A program made the position numbers and the translations under genes. The notes beneath the pieces were generated by a model. That model was not told the origin of the DNA and made no database searches. It saw only the letters and a list, made by a program, of their open reading frames with translations. From Desulfopila aestuarii DSM 18488 (lineage in GTDB: Bacteria > Desulfobacterota > Desulfobulbia > Desulfobulbales > Desulfocapsaceae): a stretch of DNA of 64,000 bases. The stretch covers positions 1 through 64,000 of the forward strand of contig NZ_FRFE01000004.1 in the NCBI RefSeq assembly GCF_900143695.1, in the 5' to 3' direction. Below are positions 23,309-33,588 of this stretch, piece after piece (position 1 is the stretch's first letter; each line of letters begins with the position of its first letter).

Positions 23309-25150
23309 ATGAACGTATCTGTACATAATTACGACGAAAGTAAGATCAAGACGCTCAGCTCTCTTGAGCATATTCGCAAGCGTCCCGGCATGTATATCGG
23401 TAGGCTTGGGGATGGTTCCAATCAGGATGACGGCATCTACATCCTTCTAAAAGAGGTGGTTGACAACTCTGTTGATGAATTCATCATGGGTGCCGGCAAG
23501 CGCATCAATATCACCATCGAAGAAGATGGTTGGGTACGGGTCCGTGACTTTGGCCGTGGCATTCCATTAGGAAAGATTGTTGACTGTGTATCTACCATCA
23601 ACACCGGTGCAAAATATAACACCGATGTTTTTCAGTTTTCGGTGGGTTTGAACGGAGTAGGTACAAAAGCTGTCAACGCCCTCTCATCCCACTTCAGGGT
23701 GACCGCTTTCCGCGAAGGCAGGTTCGCTTCTGCCGATTTTGCCCAGGGCGTTTTGCAAAGCAAAGATGAAGGTGAGACAACCGAAAAGAACGGAACCCTC
23801 ATTGAGTTTCTGGCCGACCGGGAACTCTTCCCTGAATTTGTCTACGATCCGAAATATATAGAGAGGCGGATGTGGCGTTACGCCTATCTCAATGCCGGGT
23901 TGAAGCTTTACCTTAACAAATCATTATACTACTCCGCCAACGGCTTACTCGATCTTCTGGACAAGGAATTGGATGGTGAGAACATCTATGCGCCCATCTA
24001 CTACAAGGACCCGACCCTTGAATTTGCATTCTCCCATCTCGATTCATATGGTGAAAATTACTATACCTTTGTCAATGGCACCTATACCAGTGAAGGCGGA
24101 ACACATCTGTCCGCTTTTCGTGAGGGCATACTGAAGGGGATTAACGAATTCTCCAATAAGAAATTCATTAATACCGATGTTCGTGACGGCATTGTCGGCA
24201 CGCTTGCCATCAAGATTAAAGAGCCGGTTTTCGAGTCGCAGACCAAGAACAAGCTTGGCAACACCGAGGTCCGCTCCTGGATTGTCAATAAGGTCAAAGA
24301 TGCTGTTTCCAGTACGCTGTATAAAGATACAGCCATGGCTGAGAGGCTGATCGAGAAGATTCTACGCAACGAATCTGTCCGCAAAGAACTCCAGTCAGTT
24401 CGCAAGGAAGCACGGGCCAAGGCTCGTAAAGTGGCGTTTAAAATACCGCAGTTAAAAGACTGCAAGTATCATCCTTCAAAAGAAAAGCCTTCTAAAGAGG
24501 GTGAAGAAAATATGATATTTATCACGGAGGGGCAATCGGCAGCAGGCTCCATCGTCTCCTCGCGTGATCCTCTCACCCAGGCGGTTTTCTCTTTGAAGGG
24601 CAAGCCAATGAATGTGCTTGGGCAAAAACTGGCACTGCTCTATAAAAACGAAGAAATGTATTCCTTGATGCAGGCTTTGAATATCGAAGAATCGATTTCC
24701 GGTCTGCGGTTTGACAAAGTGATACTGGCCACCGATGCCGATGTTGACGGTCTCCATATCAGAAATCTTCTGCTCACCTTTTTCCTGCATTATTTCGAGC
24801 CATTGGTCAAGCTTGGCCATGTGTACATCCTTGAAACACCTATTTTCCGGGTACGTAACAAGCAGGAGACGATTTATTGCTATTCTGAGAAGGAGAAAGT
24901 GCTTGCCACCAAAAAACTCCAGGGGCGCGGGTCGCGACAGTTAGCCGTAGAGACGACTAGATTCAAGGGCCTGGGTGAGATTTCACCAAAAGAGTTCAAG
25001 CAGTTTATCGGGCCGGATATCCGTATTAAAAACGTCACCCTCGACTCCTTGAGCGAAGTGAGCAAGGTCCTGCAGTTTTATATGGGGAAGAACACACCTG
25101 AAAGAAAACAATATATTATGGAAAATCTGGTGCCTGTTGACCAGATTTAA
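23309..25150 (+). CDS. parE: DNA topoisomerase IV subunit B (GyrB/ParE family)
   Basis: The protein has 613 residues. The ATG at 23309 is preferred over GTG at 23300. The GHKL ATPase domain has LKEVVDNSVDEF near 46 and GLNGVGTKAVNAL near 112. The transducer follows. The TOPRIM domain has FITEGQSAAGS near 405 and DADVDGLHI near 475. The PLE box region follows near the end. Short length and pairing with a short subunit A point to topoisomerase IV, which separates replicated chromosomes, and not gyrase. The partner gene starts 61 bases downstream. Confidence 0.9.
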   Translation: MNVSVHNYDESKIKTLSSLEHIRKRPGMYIGRLGDGSNQDDGIYILLKEVVDNSVDEFIMGAGKRINITIEEDGWVRVRDFGRGIPLGKIVDCVSTINTGAKYNTDVFQFSVGLNGVGTKAVNALSSHFRVTAFREGRFASADFAQGVLQSKDEGETTEKNGTLIEFLADRELFPEFVYDPKYIERRMWRYAYLNAGLKLYLNKSLYYSANGLLDLLDKELDGENIYAPIYYKDPTLEFAFSHLDSYGENYYTFVNGTYTSEGGTHLSAFREGILKGINEFSNKKFINTDVRDGIVGTLAIKIKEPVFESQTKNKLGNTEVRSWIVNKVKDAVSSTLYKDTAMAERLIEKILRNESVRKELQSVRKEARAKARKVAFKIPQLKDCKYHPSKEKPSKEGEENMIFITEGQSAAGSIVSSRDPLTQAVFSLKGKPMNVLGQKLALLYKNEEMYSLMQALNIEESISGLRFDKVILATDADVDGLHIRNLLLTFFLHYFEPLVKLGHVYILETPIFRVRNKQETIYCYSEKEKVLATKKLQGRGSRQLAVETTRFKGLGEISPKEFKQFIGPDIRIKNVTLDSLSEVSKVLQFYMGKNTPERKQYIMENLVPVDQI

Positions 25151-25211
25151 TGTTCTGAATTAACTTTTTGCAGCGATCTTCAAGTGCTGCTCTTTTTGGC
25201 ACGTTTAAAGT

Positions 25212-27260
25212 ATGGATTCTACACCTGGAAAGCTTCACAAACTGTTTGACCAGAATTTTCTTGAATATACTTCATACGTTATCAGGGAGCGGGCTATTCC
25301 GGCAGTTGAGGATGGTCTGAAGCCCGTGCAACGGCGCATCCTGCAAACCCTGTTCAATATGGAAGACGGGCGCTTCCACAAAGTTGCCAACGTCGTCGGG
25401 GAGACCATGAAGCTCCACCCCCATGGCGACGCCTCTATTTTTGCAGCCCTTGTCAATCTGGCTAACAAGGGCTACCTCATCGATCGTCAGGGAAACTTTG
25501 GCAATATCTATACCGGCGATCAGGCCTCTGCCGCTAGATATATCGAATGCCGCCTTTCACCTCTGGCAAAAGAAGTCCTATTTAACAAAGATCTTACCGA
25601 GTTTATCGATTCCTATGATGGCCGAATGATTGAGCCGGTAACATTGCCAGCCAAGATCCCCTTGCTATTACTCCAGGGCGCTGAAGGTATTGCTGTTGGC
25701 ATGGCCACAAAAATCATGCCCCACAACTTCTGCGAACTCCTTGAAGCACAAAAGGCAATTCTGCGAAACGAGGATTTTCAATTATTTCCAGATTTTCCCC
25801 AGAAAGGGTATGTCGACGTCACCGGTTACGAAGATGGCAACGGCAAGATTCGCTGTCGTGCACGAATTGAAGAAAAAAACGATAAAACAATAATTATTCG
25901 CGACATTCCCTACACAACCACGACCCAATCATTGATTGAATCTGTGGAAAAAGCCGCAAAGGCTGGGAAAATCAAGATTCTCTCCATTAGTGATTACACA
26001 GCGGAAGAGGTGGAGATCGAGATTAAGCTCGCTCGCGGGATTCATGCTGGCGATACCATTAAGGCGCTTTACGCTTTCACCGATTGTGAAGTCCCTATCT
26101 CCCCGAATCTTACCCTGATAAAGGGGGATCACCCGGACACATTGTCGGTTTCGGAAGTCCTGCGTCAGAATACCACAAAACTTGTCGATGACCTGACCCG
26201 TGAGCTACAGATTGATCTGGGTCGCTTAAAAGATAGACTGCACGCGCGAATGCTTGAACAGATATTTATCGAAGAGCGACTCTACAAAAACATCGAAGAA
26301 CAGGTGAGTTACAAAGCAGTTGTAGAATCTATTGAGGTTTCTCTTCAGCCGTTTTCTCAAGAATTGATTCGACCTGTTTCACTAGAGGACATTGAACGCC
26401 TTCTCGAAATAAAGATTAAGAGAATCTCTCGTTTCGATATAGAGCGTCAACAGAAAGAGATTCGGGAAATTCAGAAAGCAATCAAGGCAATTGAAAAATC
26501 TTTAAAAGATATGGTTGGATATACAATATCTTACCTGGACGGATTGCTCACGAAATATGGGCCAAACTTCCCTCGATTGACCGAGATAGCCGAGTTTTCG
26601 GAAGTGAGTGTAAGAAAGGTTGCACTTTCAAATCTGTCTGTAGGCTACAACCGTGAATCCGGATTCCTTGGACACCTTATCAAAGCCGAAGAAGAGCAGG
26701 GTGATCCACAGCCAATAAGCTGCTCGGAATACGATCGGTTATTCCTTCTCTATGATACTGGAATGTATAAGATTATTCCAGTTACAGAGAAACTGTTTGT
26801 TGGCCATAATCTGGAGTGGATCGGAAAGGTCAGTAAAGACCTGATTTTTAATATGATATATCGGGATGGCGATGAAAACATGACCTACATCAAGCGTTTC
26901 AAGATGCCATCCTTCATTTTAGATAAGGAATACCACCTCTTTCCGGAACACCCTCGCTCAAAGATTATGCTGTTGCTTTTTGGTAAAGAAAGGTATGCGC
27001 GGGCAAATTTAATGCCTTCCCCCCGGGCTAAGACCAATGTTGTGGATATTGACTTCGACGAGTTTCTTTTAAAAGGTGCTTCTGCCAAAGGAAAGCGACT
27101 ATCAAATAGAACGGTGCGAAGAGTATACGAAACTACAGAGAAAATGCAGGCAGAAAAAAAACAGAACCTGGTACTACCAGGTCTTGTTGAAGAGAAAAAA
27201 GATCAGCCGCTAGAGAAAGATTACAGCGACGATCAGGAATCCGGACAGGAGGATCAGTAA
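25212..27260 (+). CDS. parC: DNA topoisomerase IV subunit A (GyrA/ParC family), short C-terminus
   Basis: The protein has 682 residues. The breakage-reunion domain has DGLKPVQRRIL near 34-44, HPHGDASIF at 69-77, and the catalytic Tyr110 in AARYIECRLS. It has a coiled-coil region (about 320-450) and a short, poorly conserved C-terminal part ending in an acidic tail, where gyrase would have a full beta-pinwheel with GQ-rich box. This suggests decatenation and not supercoiling. At positions equal to E. coli ParC Ser80 and Glu84, Ala74 and Ala78 are present. Confidence 0.88.
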   Translation: MDSTPGKLHKLFDQNFLEYTSYVIRERAIPAVEDGLKPVQRRILQTLFNMEDGRFHKVANVVGETMKLHPHGDASIFAALVNLANKGYLIDRQGNFGNIYTGDQASAARYIECRLSPLAKEVLFNKDLTEFIDSYDGRMIEPVTLPAKIPLLLLQGAEGIAVGMATKIMPHNFCELLEAQKAILRNEDFQLFPDFPQKGYVDVTGYEDGNGKIRCRARIEEKNDKTIIIRDIPYTTTTQSLIESVEKAAKAGKIKILSISDYTAEEVEIEIKLARGIHAGDTIKALYAFTDCEVPISPNLTLIKGDHPDTLSVSEVLRQNTTKLVDDLTRELQIDLGRLKDRLHARMLEQIFIEERLYKNIEEQVSYKAVVESIEVSLQPFSQELIRPVSLEDIERLLEIKIKRISRFDIERQQKEIREIQKAIKAIEKSLKDMVGYTISYLDGLLTKYGPNFPRLTEIAEFSEVSVRKVALSNLSVGYNRESGFLGHLIKAEEEQGDPQPISCSEYDRLFLLYDTGMYKIIPVTEKLFVGHNLEWIGKVSKDLIFNMIYRDGDENMTYIKRFKMPSFILDKEYHLFPEHPRSKIMLLLFGKERYARANLMPSPRAKTNVVDIDFDEFLLKGASAKGKRLSNRTVRRVYETTEKMQAEKKQNLVLPGLVEEKKDQPLEKDYSDDQESGQEDQ

Positions 27261-27265
27261 TAAAA

Positions 27266-27295
27266 AAAGCAGCCACCATGAGAGGTGACTGCTTT
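27266..27295. terminator. bidirectional terminator between parC and miaB
   Basis: A stem of AAAGCAG-C-CACC with GGTG-A-CTGCTTT is followed on the minus strand by a run of seven T (miaB side). On the plus strand CTTTCTTGATC is a weaker tail. Confidence 0.75.
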
Positions 27296-27340
27296 CTTGA
27301 TCGCTTTGTGACAAGCGAATCGTGACGCTAGAACAAAAAA

Positions 27341-28717
27341 TCAGACAATTTTGCCCTTCAGGGAGTGTTGCCCCGCATGGTAGATTTCTACATCGATGAA
27401 ATCTCCTGGCTTAGCGACAACATGTTCGTGAAGGTGAACAATATGATTCGTGTCGGTTCGACCCTTTAGAGATTCCGGACCAACGTCCTCGACCATTATA
27501 TCTTTCACTCTGCCTATATATTCACGATTTCGTTCGAGGCTTATCTCATCCTGCCGGGACTGAAACCGCATAAGCCGTGCGGTCTTTACCTCTTCAGTCA
27601 CCTTATCGCTAAAATCACTTGCTCGCGTCCCAGGCCTGTCTGAATACTTGAATGAAAAGGATCCATGATACCGCACTTTGTCCAGTAGATCCATGGTTCC
27701 CTGGAAATCTTCTTCGGTTTCACCTGGAAATCCCACTATAATATCGGTACTCAATGCTATTTCAGGACAATATTCACGTAACCTGTCAACAAGATCAAGA
27801 TATTGGGCAACCGAGTATTTCCGGTTCATGCGTTTGAGAACTGCATCCGAACCAGCCTGGACAGGGAGGTGAAATTGTGGACAAAGCGAAGGGATGTCGC
27901 GAAACGATCGCATTAATTCATCAGAGAGATCCTTCGGATTGGAGGTTGTGAAACGTAGCCGGGCAAGCCCTTCTGTCTCGGCAACCTTGTGCAGTAAATC
28001 AGCAAAAGAACAGGGGAGACCATTCTCAGTAACTATGTTAGTCTTACCATACGAGTTGACGTTCTGGCCCAACAAAGTGATTTCTTTCACGCCGGATTCA
28101 ACAAGAACCTTAACCTCTTCTATGATGTCATTGACTTTACGTGATATTTCACGTCCACGAGTATAGGGCACAACGCAGTAGGCGCAATAGTTGTTGCAAC
28201 CCTGCATAATAGTGACAAACTTACGAAACACTGCTGATTTCGATAATTTGACATCGTCCCCAGCCTGAAGCCGTTCACTTATTTTCTCGTTCCTTGCCGG
28301 CATAAGGCGCGGAATGTCATAATTTTCCTGCATTGCCACTGCCACGTAGCCTGGCCGTGTTCGAGCGAGATCGAGCAACTCGCCTATATTATATATATTC
28401 TGGGTTCCAACAACTAAATCGACATGGGGCATTCGTTCAAGAAGGTGTTCACCTTCCTGTTGAGCAACGCAACCGGCGACACAAATCTGCATATCGGGTT
28501 TTGCAAGCTTCACCTTTCTCAGCATACCAAGCAGACTCATAACCTTTTGTTCAGCTTTGGCCCTGATGGAGCAAGTGTTTAAAATAACGAGATCCGCAGA
28601 TTCAAGGTCCATGCCCTCAACATAACCATGCATGGAGAGTGATTGTGACATGATTTCCGAATCCCGCTCATTCATCTGGCATCCGAAAGTTTTTACAAAA
28701 AAGGTTCTCTGAGTCAT
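27341..28717 (-). CDS. miaB: tRNA-2-methylthio-N6-dimethylallyladenosine synthase
   Basis: The protein has 458 residues. The N-terminal methylthiotransferase domain has Cys in KTFGCQMNERDSE, LNTCSIRAKAE and VAGCVAQQEG. The radical SAM motif CNNYCAYC lies near 174-181. A TRAM domain closes the protein. It adds the methylthio group to i6A37 in tRNAs reading UNN codons, using two iron-sulfur clusters. Its substrate is made by MiaA (32638-33585). It is the last gene of the leftward purB-DUF4911-miaB run. Confidence 0.96.
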   Translation of the reverse strand: MTQRTFFVKTFGCQMNERDSEIMSQSLSMHGYVEGMDLESADLVILNTCSIRAKAEQKVMSLLGMLRKVKLAKPDMQICVAGCVAQQEGEHLLERMPHVDLVVGTQNIYNIGELLDLARTRPGYVAVAMQENYDIPRLMPARNEKISERLQAGDDVKLSKSAVFRKFVTIMQGCNNYCAYCVVPYTRGREISRKVNDIIEEVKVLVESGVKEITLLGQNVNSYGKTNIVTENGLPCSFADLLHKVAETEGLARLRFTTSNPKDLSDELMRSFRDIPSLCPQFHLPVQAGSDAVLKRMNRKYSVAQYLDLVDRLREYCPEIALSTDIIVGFPGETEEDFQGTMDLLDKVRYHGSFSFKYSDRPGTRASDFSDKVTEEVKTARLMRFQSRQDEISLERNREYIGRVKDIMVEDVGPESLKGRTDTNHIVHLHEHVVAKPGDFIDVEIYHAGQHSLKGKIV

Positions 28718-28742
28718 AACTTCGTAGGGTAGGGGTGACGCA

Positions 28743-28961
28743 TTAAGCGTGCTGATTGCTACTGCTCAATTTTCCAGCAATAGAAGCAAGCAAGAGAAGG
28801 AGATCGCACCGCGAAGAAGAAAGATAGCGAAGGCGCACTAAACCTCGCGCCATATCGAAACTGGACAATATCGCCATATTATCATATCCCTCCAGGATAA
28901 ATTTCAAAAAATGAAATTTATCCGGAGAAATTCGCAAGAAGAGTTCCTCGTGTCGAATCAT
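28743..28961 (-). CDS. DUF4911-like small protein
   Basis: The protein has 72 residues from the ATG at 28961, directly after the purB stop. It reads RHEELFLRISPDKFHFLKFIL, then EGYDNMAILSSFD and GLVRLRY. This is like DUF4911 proteins of Desulfobacterota, which also lie between metabolic genes and miaB, as I recall. No function is known. A TTG start at 28997 inside purB would be longer, but the family similarity begins after the ATG. Confidence 0.65.
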   Translation of the reverse strand: MIRHEELFLRISPDKFHFLKFILEGYDNMAILSSFDMARGLVRLRYLSSSRCDLLLLLASIAGKLSSSNQHA

Positions 28962-28965
28962 ATGA

Positions 28966-30426
28966 TTAAACGGAAAGTGAGGCGTCGAAGTTCCCAATTG
29001 AGGAAGCGTTCGCCTCTAAAATAGGAAAGACAATTTCCTGTAAAAATTCAGCAGTCTGGGCAGCGGCACGGCCAGTAAACTGCTGATAATCACTGGTCAT
29101 CTCCTGCAGCTCATCGAGACTAAAGGGAATACGTTTATCTTCTGCCAGACGAACGAGTAAATCATTCTCCAAACCTTCCTCCTTCACCACTTTGCCGGCA
29201 GCGACTGAATGTTCCTTAACAACCTCGTGCATTTCCTGTCGACTCTCTCCGCGCTCAACTGCGGCCATGAGAATCTTCTCGGTGGACATAAATGGTAGCT
29301 CCGCACGCAAGTGACGCTCAGTTTGTTTCGGATATACAACCATATCCGAAGTAATATTGACAAATAACTTGAGTATTGCATCTGTCAGCAAAAATGCCTG
29401 CGGAATGTCCATTCTTCGGATTGCAGAGTCATCCAGGGTTCTCTCAAACCACTGATTGGCATAGGTCGCGGCAAAATCCTGAGGGAGGCCCATGAGTTTA
29501 CGAGCCAGGCCGGTCATACGCTCCGAGCGCATGGGGTTCCTCTTGTACGCCATTGCTGAGGAACCTGTCTGATTTTTAGCGAAAGGCTCTTCCTGCATCT
29601 TTAAATTTGAAAGTAGTCGCAAGTCGACGGCAAACTTATGAGCAGTCGCACCTATACCAGCCAACGCTTCGGCGAGTTTCATGTCAAGCTTCCGGCTATA
29701 CGTTTGACCTGTAACTGGAATAGTACCGGAAAATCCGAGCTTTCTTGCAACAAGTTCATCTAATTGTCGAACTCTTGCACCATCCCCCTTAAACAACTCG
29801 AGAAAGGTCGCCTGAGTACCAACCGTGCCCTTAGCACCACGGGCCTTTATGTTGGAAAGAAACATTTCAACATAATCAAGATCTGTTAGCAAATCCTGGA
29901 TATAAAGAGTGTTTCGTTTGCCAACAGTGGTCGGTTGGGCAGGTTGGTAATGCGTAAAACCAAGCGTCGGCAAATCTTTAAAATGATCACAGAAGCGTGC
30001 AAGATTCTGAATGACCTGGAGGAGGGCGCTCCGAACCAACTCCATCGCTTGTTTCTGAACGAGAAGATCGGTGTTACAGACAACAAATTGAGACGTTGCA
30101 CCAAGATGTATGATTCCGGCAGCTTTGGGACACTTGGAGCCGAACTCAAAGACATGAGCCATTACGTCATGGCGAATCTCTTTTTCTTTTTGGGCAGCGA
30201 CATCATAATCGATATTTTCGACATTCGCCTTGAGTTCAGCAACCATCTCTGCGGTGACTATGTCACTCAGGCCAAGCTCATATTGGGCTTCGGCCAGTGC
30301 AACCCAGCATTTTCGCCAAGTGGTAAACTTGGTCTTTTCAGAAAAAAGCTGCTGCATCTCCTTGCTTGTATATCTGCTTACAAGCGGTTCCTGATAAATT
30401 TCTCTATTCATTAACACACCAGACAT
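28966..30426 (-). CDS. purB: adenylosuccinate lyase
   Basis: The protein has 486 residues. It has the fumarase/aspartase superfamily signature SSAMAYKRNPMRSE near residue 298, with the catalytic Ser, and GATSQFVVCNTD near 109. It acts twice in purine synthesis, releasing fumarate from SAICAR and from adenylosuccinate. The start at 30426 or at the in-frame ATG 30411 cannot be decided; neither has a strong ribosome-binding site. First gene of a leftward run. Confidence 0.94.
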   Translation of the reverse strand: MSGVLMNREIYQEPLVSRYTSKEMQQLFSEKTKFTTWRKCWVALAEAQYELGLSDIVTAEMVAELKANVENIDYDVAAQKEKEIRHDVMAHVFEFGSKCPKAAGIIHLGATSQFVVCNTDLLVQKQAMELVRSALLQVIQNLARFCDHFKDLPTLGFTHYQPAQPTTVGKRNTLYIQDLLTDLDYVEMFLSNIKARGAKGTVGTQATFLELFKGDGARVRQLDELVARKLGFSGTIPVTGQTYSRKLDMKLAEALAGIGATAHKFAVDLRLLSNLKMQEEPFAKNQTGSSAMAYKRNPMRSERMTGLARKLMGLPQDFAATYANQWFERTLDDSAIRRMDIPQAFLLTDAILKLFVNITSDMVVYPKQTERHLRAELPFMSTEKILMAAVERGESRQEMHEVVKEHSVAAGKVVKEEGLENDLLVRLAEDKRIPFSLDELQEMTSDYQQFTGRAAAQTAEFLQEIVFPILEANASSIGNFDASLSV

Positions 30427-30900
30427 TCAAGGGGAACAAATGCGAAAAAACAGGCATTTGAATTATTTTGTTCATGCAGGATAAAACGTAGAGGAGCAGG
30501 CAGAACAGGCCAGCTACCGTTGAGAATCTCGCAATATACCACTTCTGAGGAAAAAATAAAGTCAACAGGCGCATTTCCGGCGTGGAGCTGTGTGGATCGA
30601 AGGATCGCCTTCAAAAATATAATACATCACACACAATGTCGCATAATATATATTATGTATATAATGATACAAGAATGTAATATCAATTGCATGCGCGACA
30701 ATTCCCTCTCTTTATTTCAGAATGCATGTCAAAAGGCAATCGTGGCCCGGAAAGAATTTCATGTCGCTTTCTCAGGGCGGAATTCTGTTTTATTGCAGCC
30801 CTGCCTTGAGATTATTCAATCCTCAGAGGGATGTTTTATGAGTGACTACTCAACAGAAAGAAAGGAGGATGAGATATTGTAATGCTCTTGTAACCTGCTC
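30427..30900. other. intergenic region between purB and recJ
   Basis: About 470 bases. It holds an AT-rich dyad near 30640-30664 (ATAATATATATTAT) that may be promoter sequence for leftward purB. It also holds one short rightward frame, listed separately. Nothing else was seen. Confidence 0.4.
30691..30882 (+). CDS. possible small protein, unknown
   Basis: A 63-codon frame without a clear ribosome-binding site, giving a soluble peptide with two Cys and a charged KEDEIL end. It is the only rightward frame in a long intergenic region. Support is weak: no family and no coupled neighbour. It faces the end of recJ. Confidence 0.25.
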   Translation: MRDNSLSLFQNACQKAIVARKEFHVAFSGRNSVLLQPCLEIIQSSEGCFMSDYSTERKEDEIL

Positions 30901-32583
30901 TTAGATATCAGTAACCCGTAACTGCCATTCGACAACACCTCTAAATCGGTTCATCATGGGCGTAAAAGAAATTTTTCTAACTGGATTTTGCAGGATATCG
31001 TTTCGCATTTTACCAAGGCCAAAAGCTACACCTCGATAGTTTTCATATTTGCCCCGCAATGTTAGTTGCAGATGTCTGCCACTGTCACCAATAGCTCTGC
31101 AAGATACAACAGATGCTAACGAGTCAACGAAAACAGGCTGCTCGTTCTCTGGACCAAAAGGCTCCAGGCGCTGCAAGTATTCCAATGCATTTTTGTCCAT
31201 GACCTCATCCATGCTGCATTCAATGACATTAGAATCTAAGTACTGAGAATGCTTAGTATTGAGTATCTGCAGCTCCACCGCCCTGTCAAACCCAGAGAGA
31301 AAATCGCCAAGAGCGCCCTCTTCGACCGTCAGGCCGGCTGCCATTGCGTGTCCGCCATATTTAAGAATAGTCGTCGAGCAGCTATGAAGACAATCGAGGA
31401 GATTTACGCCAGGGATAGAACGCCCTGAGCCTTTTAACAGAGTGGTTGTGTTACCGCTGTCTGATCTGGCAAAAACAATAGCGGGCTTGCCGTACATTTC
31501 CACAAGACGTGATGCAACGATACCTATTATTCCAACGTGGAATTTGCCAGTAACGACTATTGAATAACTTTTACTATCAGTTCTCTTACTGATTTCAGTT
31601 AATGCTGTTTCGAGGTTTTGTTCGCAAATTTTTTTCCTCTGCTCATTGAAACTCTCGAGTTGTTTTGACAATTTTGCTCCGACGATGTTGTTGTCACTGG
31701 TCATAAGCTGTACGGCGACATCGGCTTTGCCAAGTCGACCTGCGGCATTAATTCGCGGCCCAAGCAGAAAACTAATATCTTCTGTGGCGATTGATTGCCC
31801 TTGTAAGCCTGCGCTCTCAACAAGTGCTCGCAATCCAGGTATTCCGGAATTCGGCAAAGATTCCATGCCGGCTCGTACAAGAATTCTGTTAACCGCTGTT
31901 ATTTCGACGAGGTCGGCAATTGTTCCCAGGGCGACAAAACCGAGATAATCTTTCATGTTCGGTTTTGTTCCATTTTTGAAATAGCCGTCTTTCTCAAGAG
32001 CAGAACGGATTGCGGCGGCAAAATAAAAAGCCACACCAACACCAGCCAATTTTTGATCCTTGAACCCGCAGCCTTCCTGGTTTGGGTTAAGGGTTATACA
32101 GCCGGGAAGCTCGCCAATAGGCAATTGATGGTGATCGGTGACGATGGCCTTCCCTCCTATCGCTAAAATGTCACAAATCTCCTGGAAATTCGAAATTCCG
32201 CAGTCCACAGTAATGAGTAAAAACTGTTTATCCGGAAAGAGTCTTGAGCGTATTTCGTTAAATGTATGCGAGTTAAGTCCGTAACCATCTGTCAATCTGT
32301 TGGGAATATGCCAGTGCGGTTCAATGCCTAACTCTCTAAAAAAGTTGACCAACAATGCTGTTCCCGTCGTGCCGTCAACATCGTAATCGCCCCAGACAAT
32401 TATTTCGCTCTCGCGCCCTGTTTCCTCCAGGAACAGCTCAACAGCCTCCTTCATACCTTTCATCAACATGGGGCTGGGTAGCCGTTCAAGCCGCGGGAAT
32501 AGGAAATGATCGATTTCCTGATCATCATGAAGATTGAGCACTGAAAGGATTTTCCTGATAATGGACGGGACTTGCGTTGTCAT
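30901..32583 (-). CDS. recJ: single-stranded-DNA-specific exonuclease RecJ
   Basis: The protein has 560 residues. The DHH superfamily motifs are present: WGDYDVDGTTGTALL near 64-78, TVDCGISN near 125, VTDHHQLP near 147-154 and a C-terminal DHHA1 region with GGHAMAAG. It degrades ssDNA 5' to 3' in recombination and mismatch repair, using Mn or Mg. It follows miaA by 54 bases in the leftward comEA-miaA-recJ run. Confidence 0.94.
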   Translation of the reverse strand: MTTQVPSIIRKILSVLNLHDDQEIDHFLFPRLERLPSPMLMKGMKEAVELFLEETGRESEIIVWGDYDVDGTTGTALLVNFFRELGIEPHWHIPNRLTDGYGLNSHTFNEIRSRLFPDKQFLLITVDCGISNFQEICDILAIGGKAIVTDHHQLPIGELPGCITLNPNQEGCGFKDQKLAGVGVAFYFAAAIRSALEKDGYFKNGTKPNMKDYLGFVALGTIADLVEITAVNRILVRAGMESLPNSGIPGLRALVESAGLQGQSIATEDISFLLGPRINAAGRLGKADVAVQLMTSDNNIVGAKLSKQLESFNEQRKKICEQNLETALTEISKRTDSKSYSIVVTGKFHVGIIGIVASRLVEMYGKPAIVFARSDSGNTTTLLKGSGRSIPGVNLLDCLHSCSTTILKYGGHAMAAGLTVEEGALGDFLSGFDRAVELQILNTKHSQYLDSNVIECSMDEVMDKNALEYLQRLEPFGPENEQPVFVDSLASVVSCRAIGDSGRHLQLTLRGKYENYRGVAFGLGKMRNDILQNPVRKISFTPMMNRFRGVVEWQLRVTDI

Positions 32584-32637
32584 TGTTAATGCACTACATT
32601 AGATAATGTTTTTAACCAATTGAATATATTGGAAGAT

Positions 32638-33585
32638 TCAATTGATATTTAACCAGTCATCAATTCTCTTGTTTATTGATTCGGTATCCGCAACCTCAAA
32701 CCACTCTATCCCCCGTATGCCTCTAAACCACGTGTATTGGCGCTTGGCATAGCGCCGGGTATCACGTTGCAACAATTCAAGCATTTCGTCGTAAGAACAT
32801 ACTTTGTCAAGATATTGCAACATGTGTCTGTAGCCAATCGCATTCATCGGGTGCAGATCCCGGCCATATCCAAGGTTCAATAGGTTCTCCACCTCAGCCT
32901 CTAAGCCCTCTTCGAGCATAAGCCGTGATCGGTGGTTGATACGCTCATAAAGACGCTCGCGATTGCAGGTTAGTGCTATTTGAAGAGCATCGAAAGCGCC
33001 CCTCCCCTCCTCCTCTTTCTGACGACGGAGGTGGGTTGACCACGGTATACCACTGCAAGTGAATATCTCCAGCCCCCTGATAATCCGCATTGAATCGTTG
33101 GGGTGAATCCTGCTTGCTGATTCCGGGTCGCAGTCCGCCAATTCTTCATGTAACTTCGAGCTTCCTTCACTTTCGACTCTTTCCTGCAACTCTTTTCTTA
33201 CTTCTTTATTTTCAGGAAGTACTGTGAAAAGACCTTCCGTTAATGCTTTCAGGTAAAGGCCTGTCCCGCCTGTCAACAGGGGCAATTTACCCTTCTCGCC
33301 AATGATGCGGATTGCCCTCGTTGCATCGCTGACGAAACGGGCTGCATCATATTCCTCATCCGGATTGACGATATCTATGAGGTGATGGGGAATTCCCTGC
33401 ATCTCTTCTGGGCGAATCTTGGCTGTTCCGATATCCATGTGACGGTAGACCTGCATAGAATCAACACTGACAATTTCGCAGTTGAAATCACGTGCAAGCT
33501 GCAGGGAAAGCGCTGTCTTGCCAATGGCCGTAGGCCCAACAAGGGCAACAATAGGTGTTATTATGTGTGGTTCTGCATCAGTCAT
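32638..33585 (-). CDS. miaA: tRNA dimethylallyltransferase
   Basis: The protein has 315 residues. It has the P-loop GPTAIGKT near 17-24, the SVDSMQVYRHMDIGTAK motif near 40, LLTGGTGLYLKAL near 102 and AKRQYTWFRG near 280. It transfers a dimethylallyl group to A37 of tRNAs, the step before MiaB. It starts three bases after the upstream comEA-like gene ends. Confidence 0.96.
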   Translation of the reverse strand: MTDAEPHIITPIVALVGPTAIGKTALSLQLARDFNCEIVSVDSMQVYRHMDIGTAKIRPEEMQGIPHHLIDIVNPDEEYDAARFVSDATRAIRIIGEKGKLPLLTGGTGLYLKALTEGLFTVLPENKEVRKELQERVESEGSSKLHEELADCDPESASRIHPNDSMRIIRGLEIFTCSGIPWSTHLRRQKEEEGRGAFDALQIALTCNRERLYERINHRSRLMLEEGLEAEVENLLNLGYGRDLHPMNAIGYRHMLQYLDKVCSYDEMLELLQRDTRRYAKRQYTWFRGIRGIEWFEVADTESINKRIDDWLNIN

Positions 33586-33588
33586 GAA

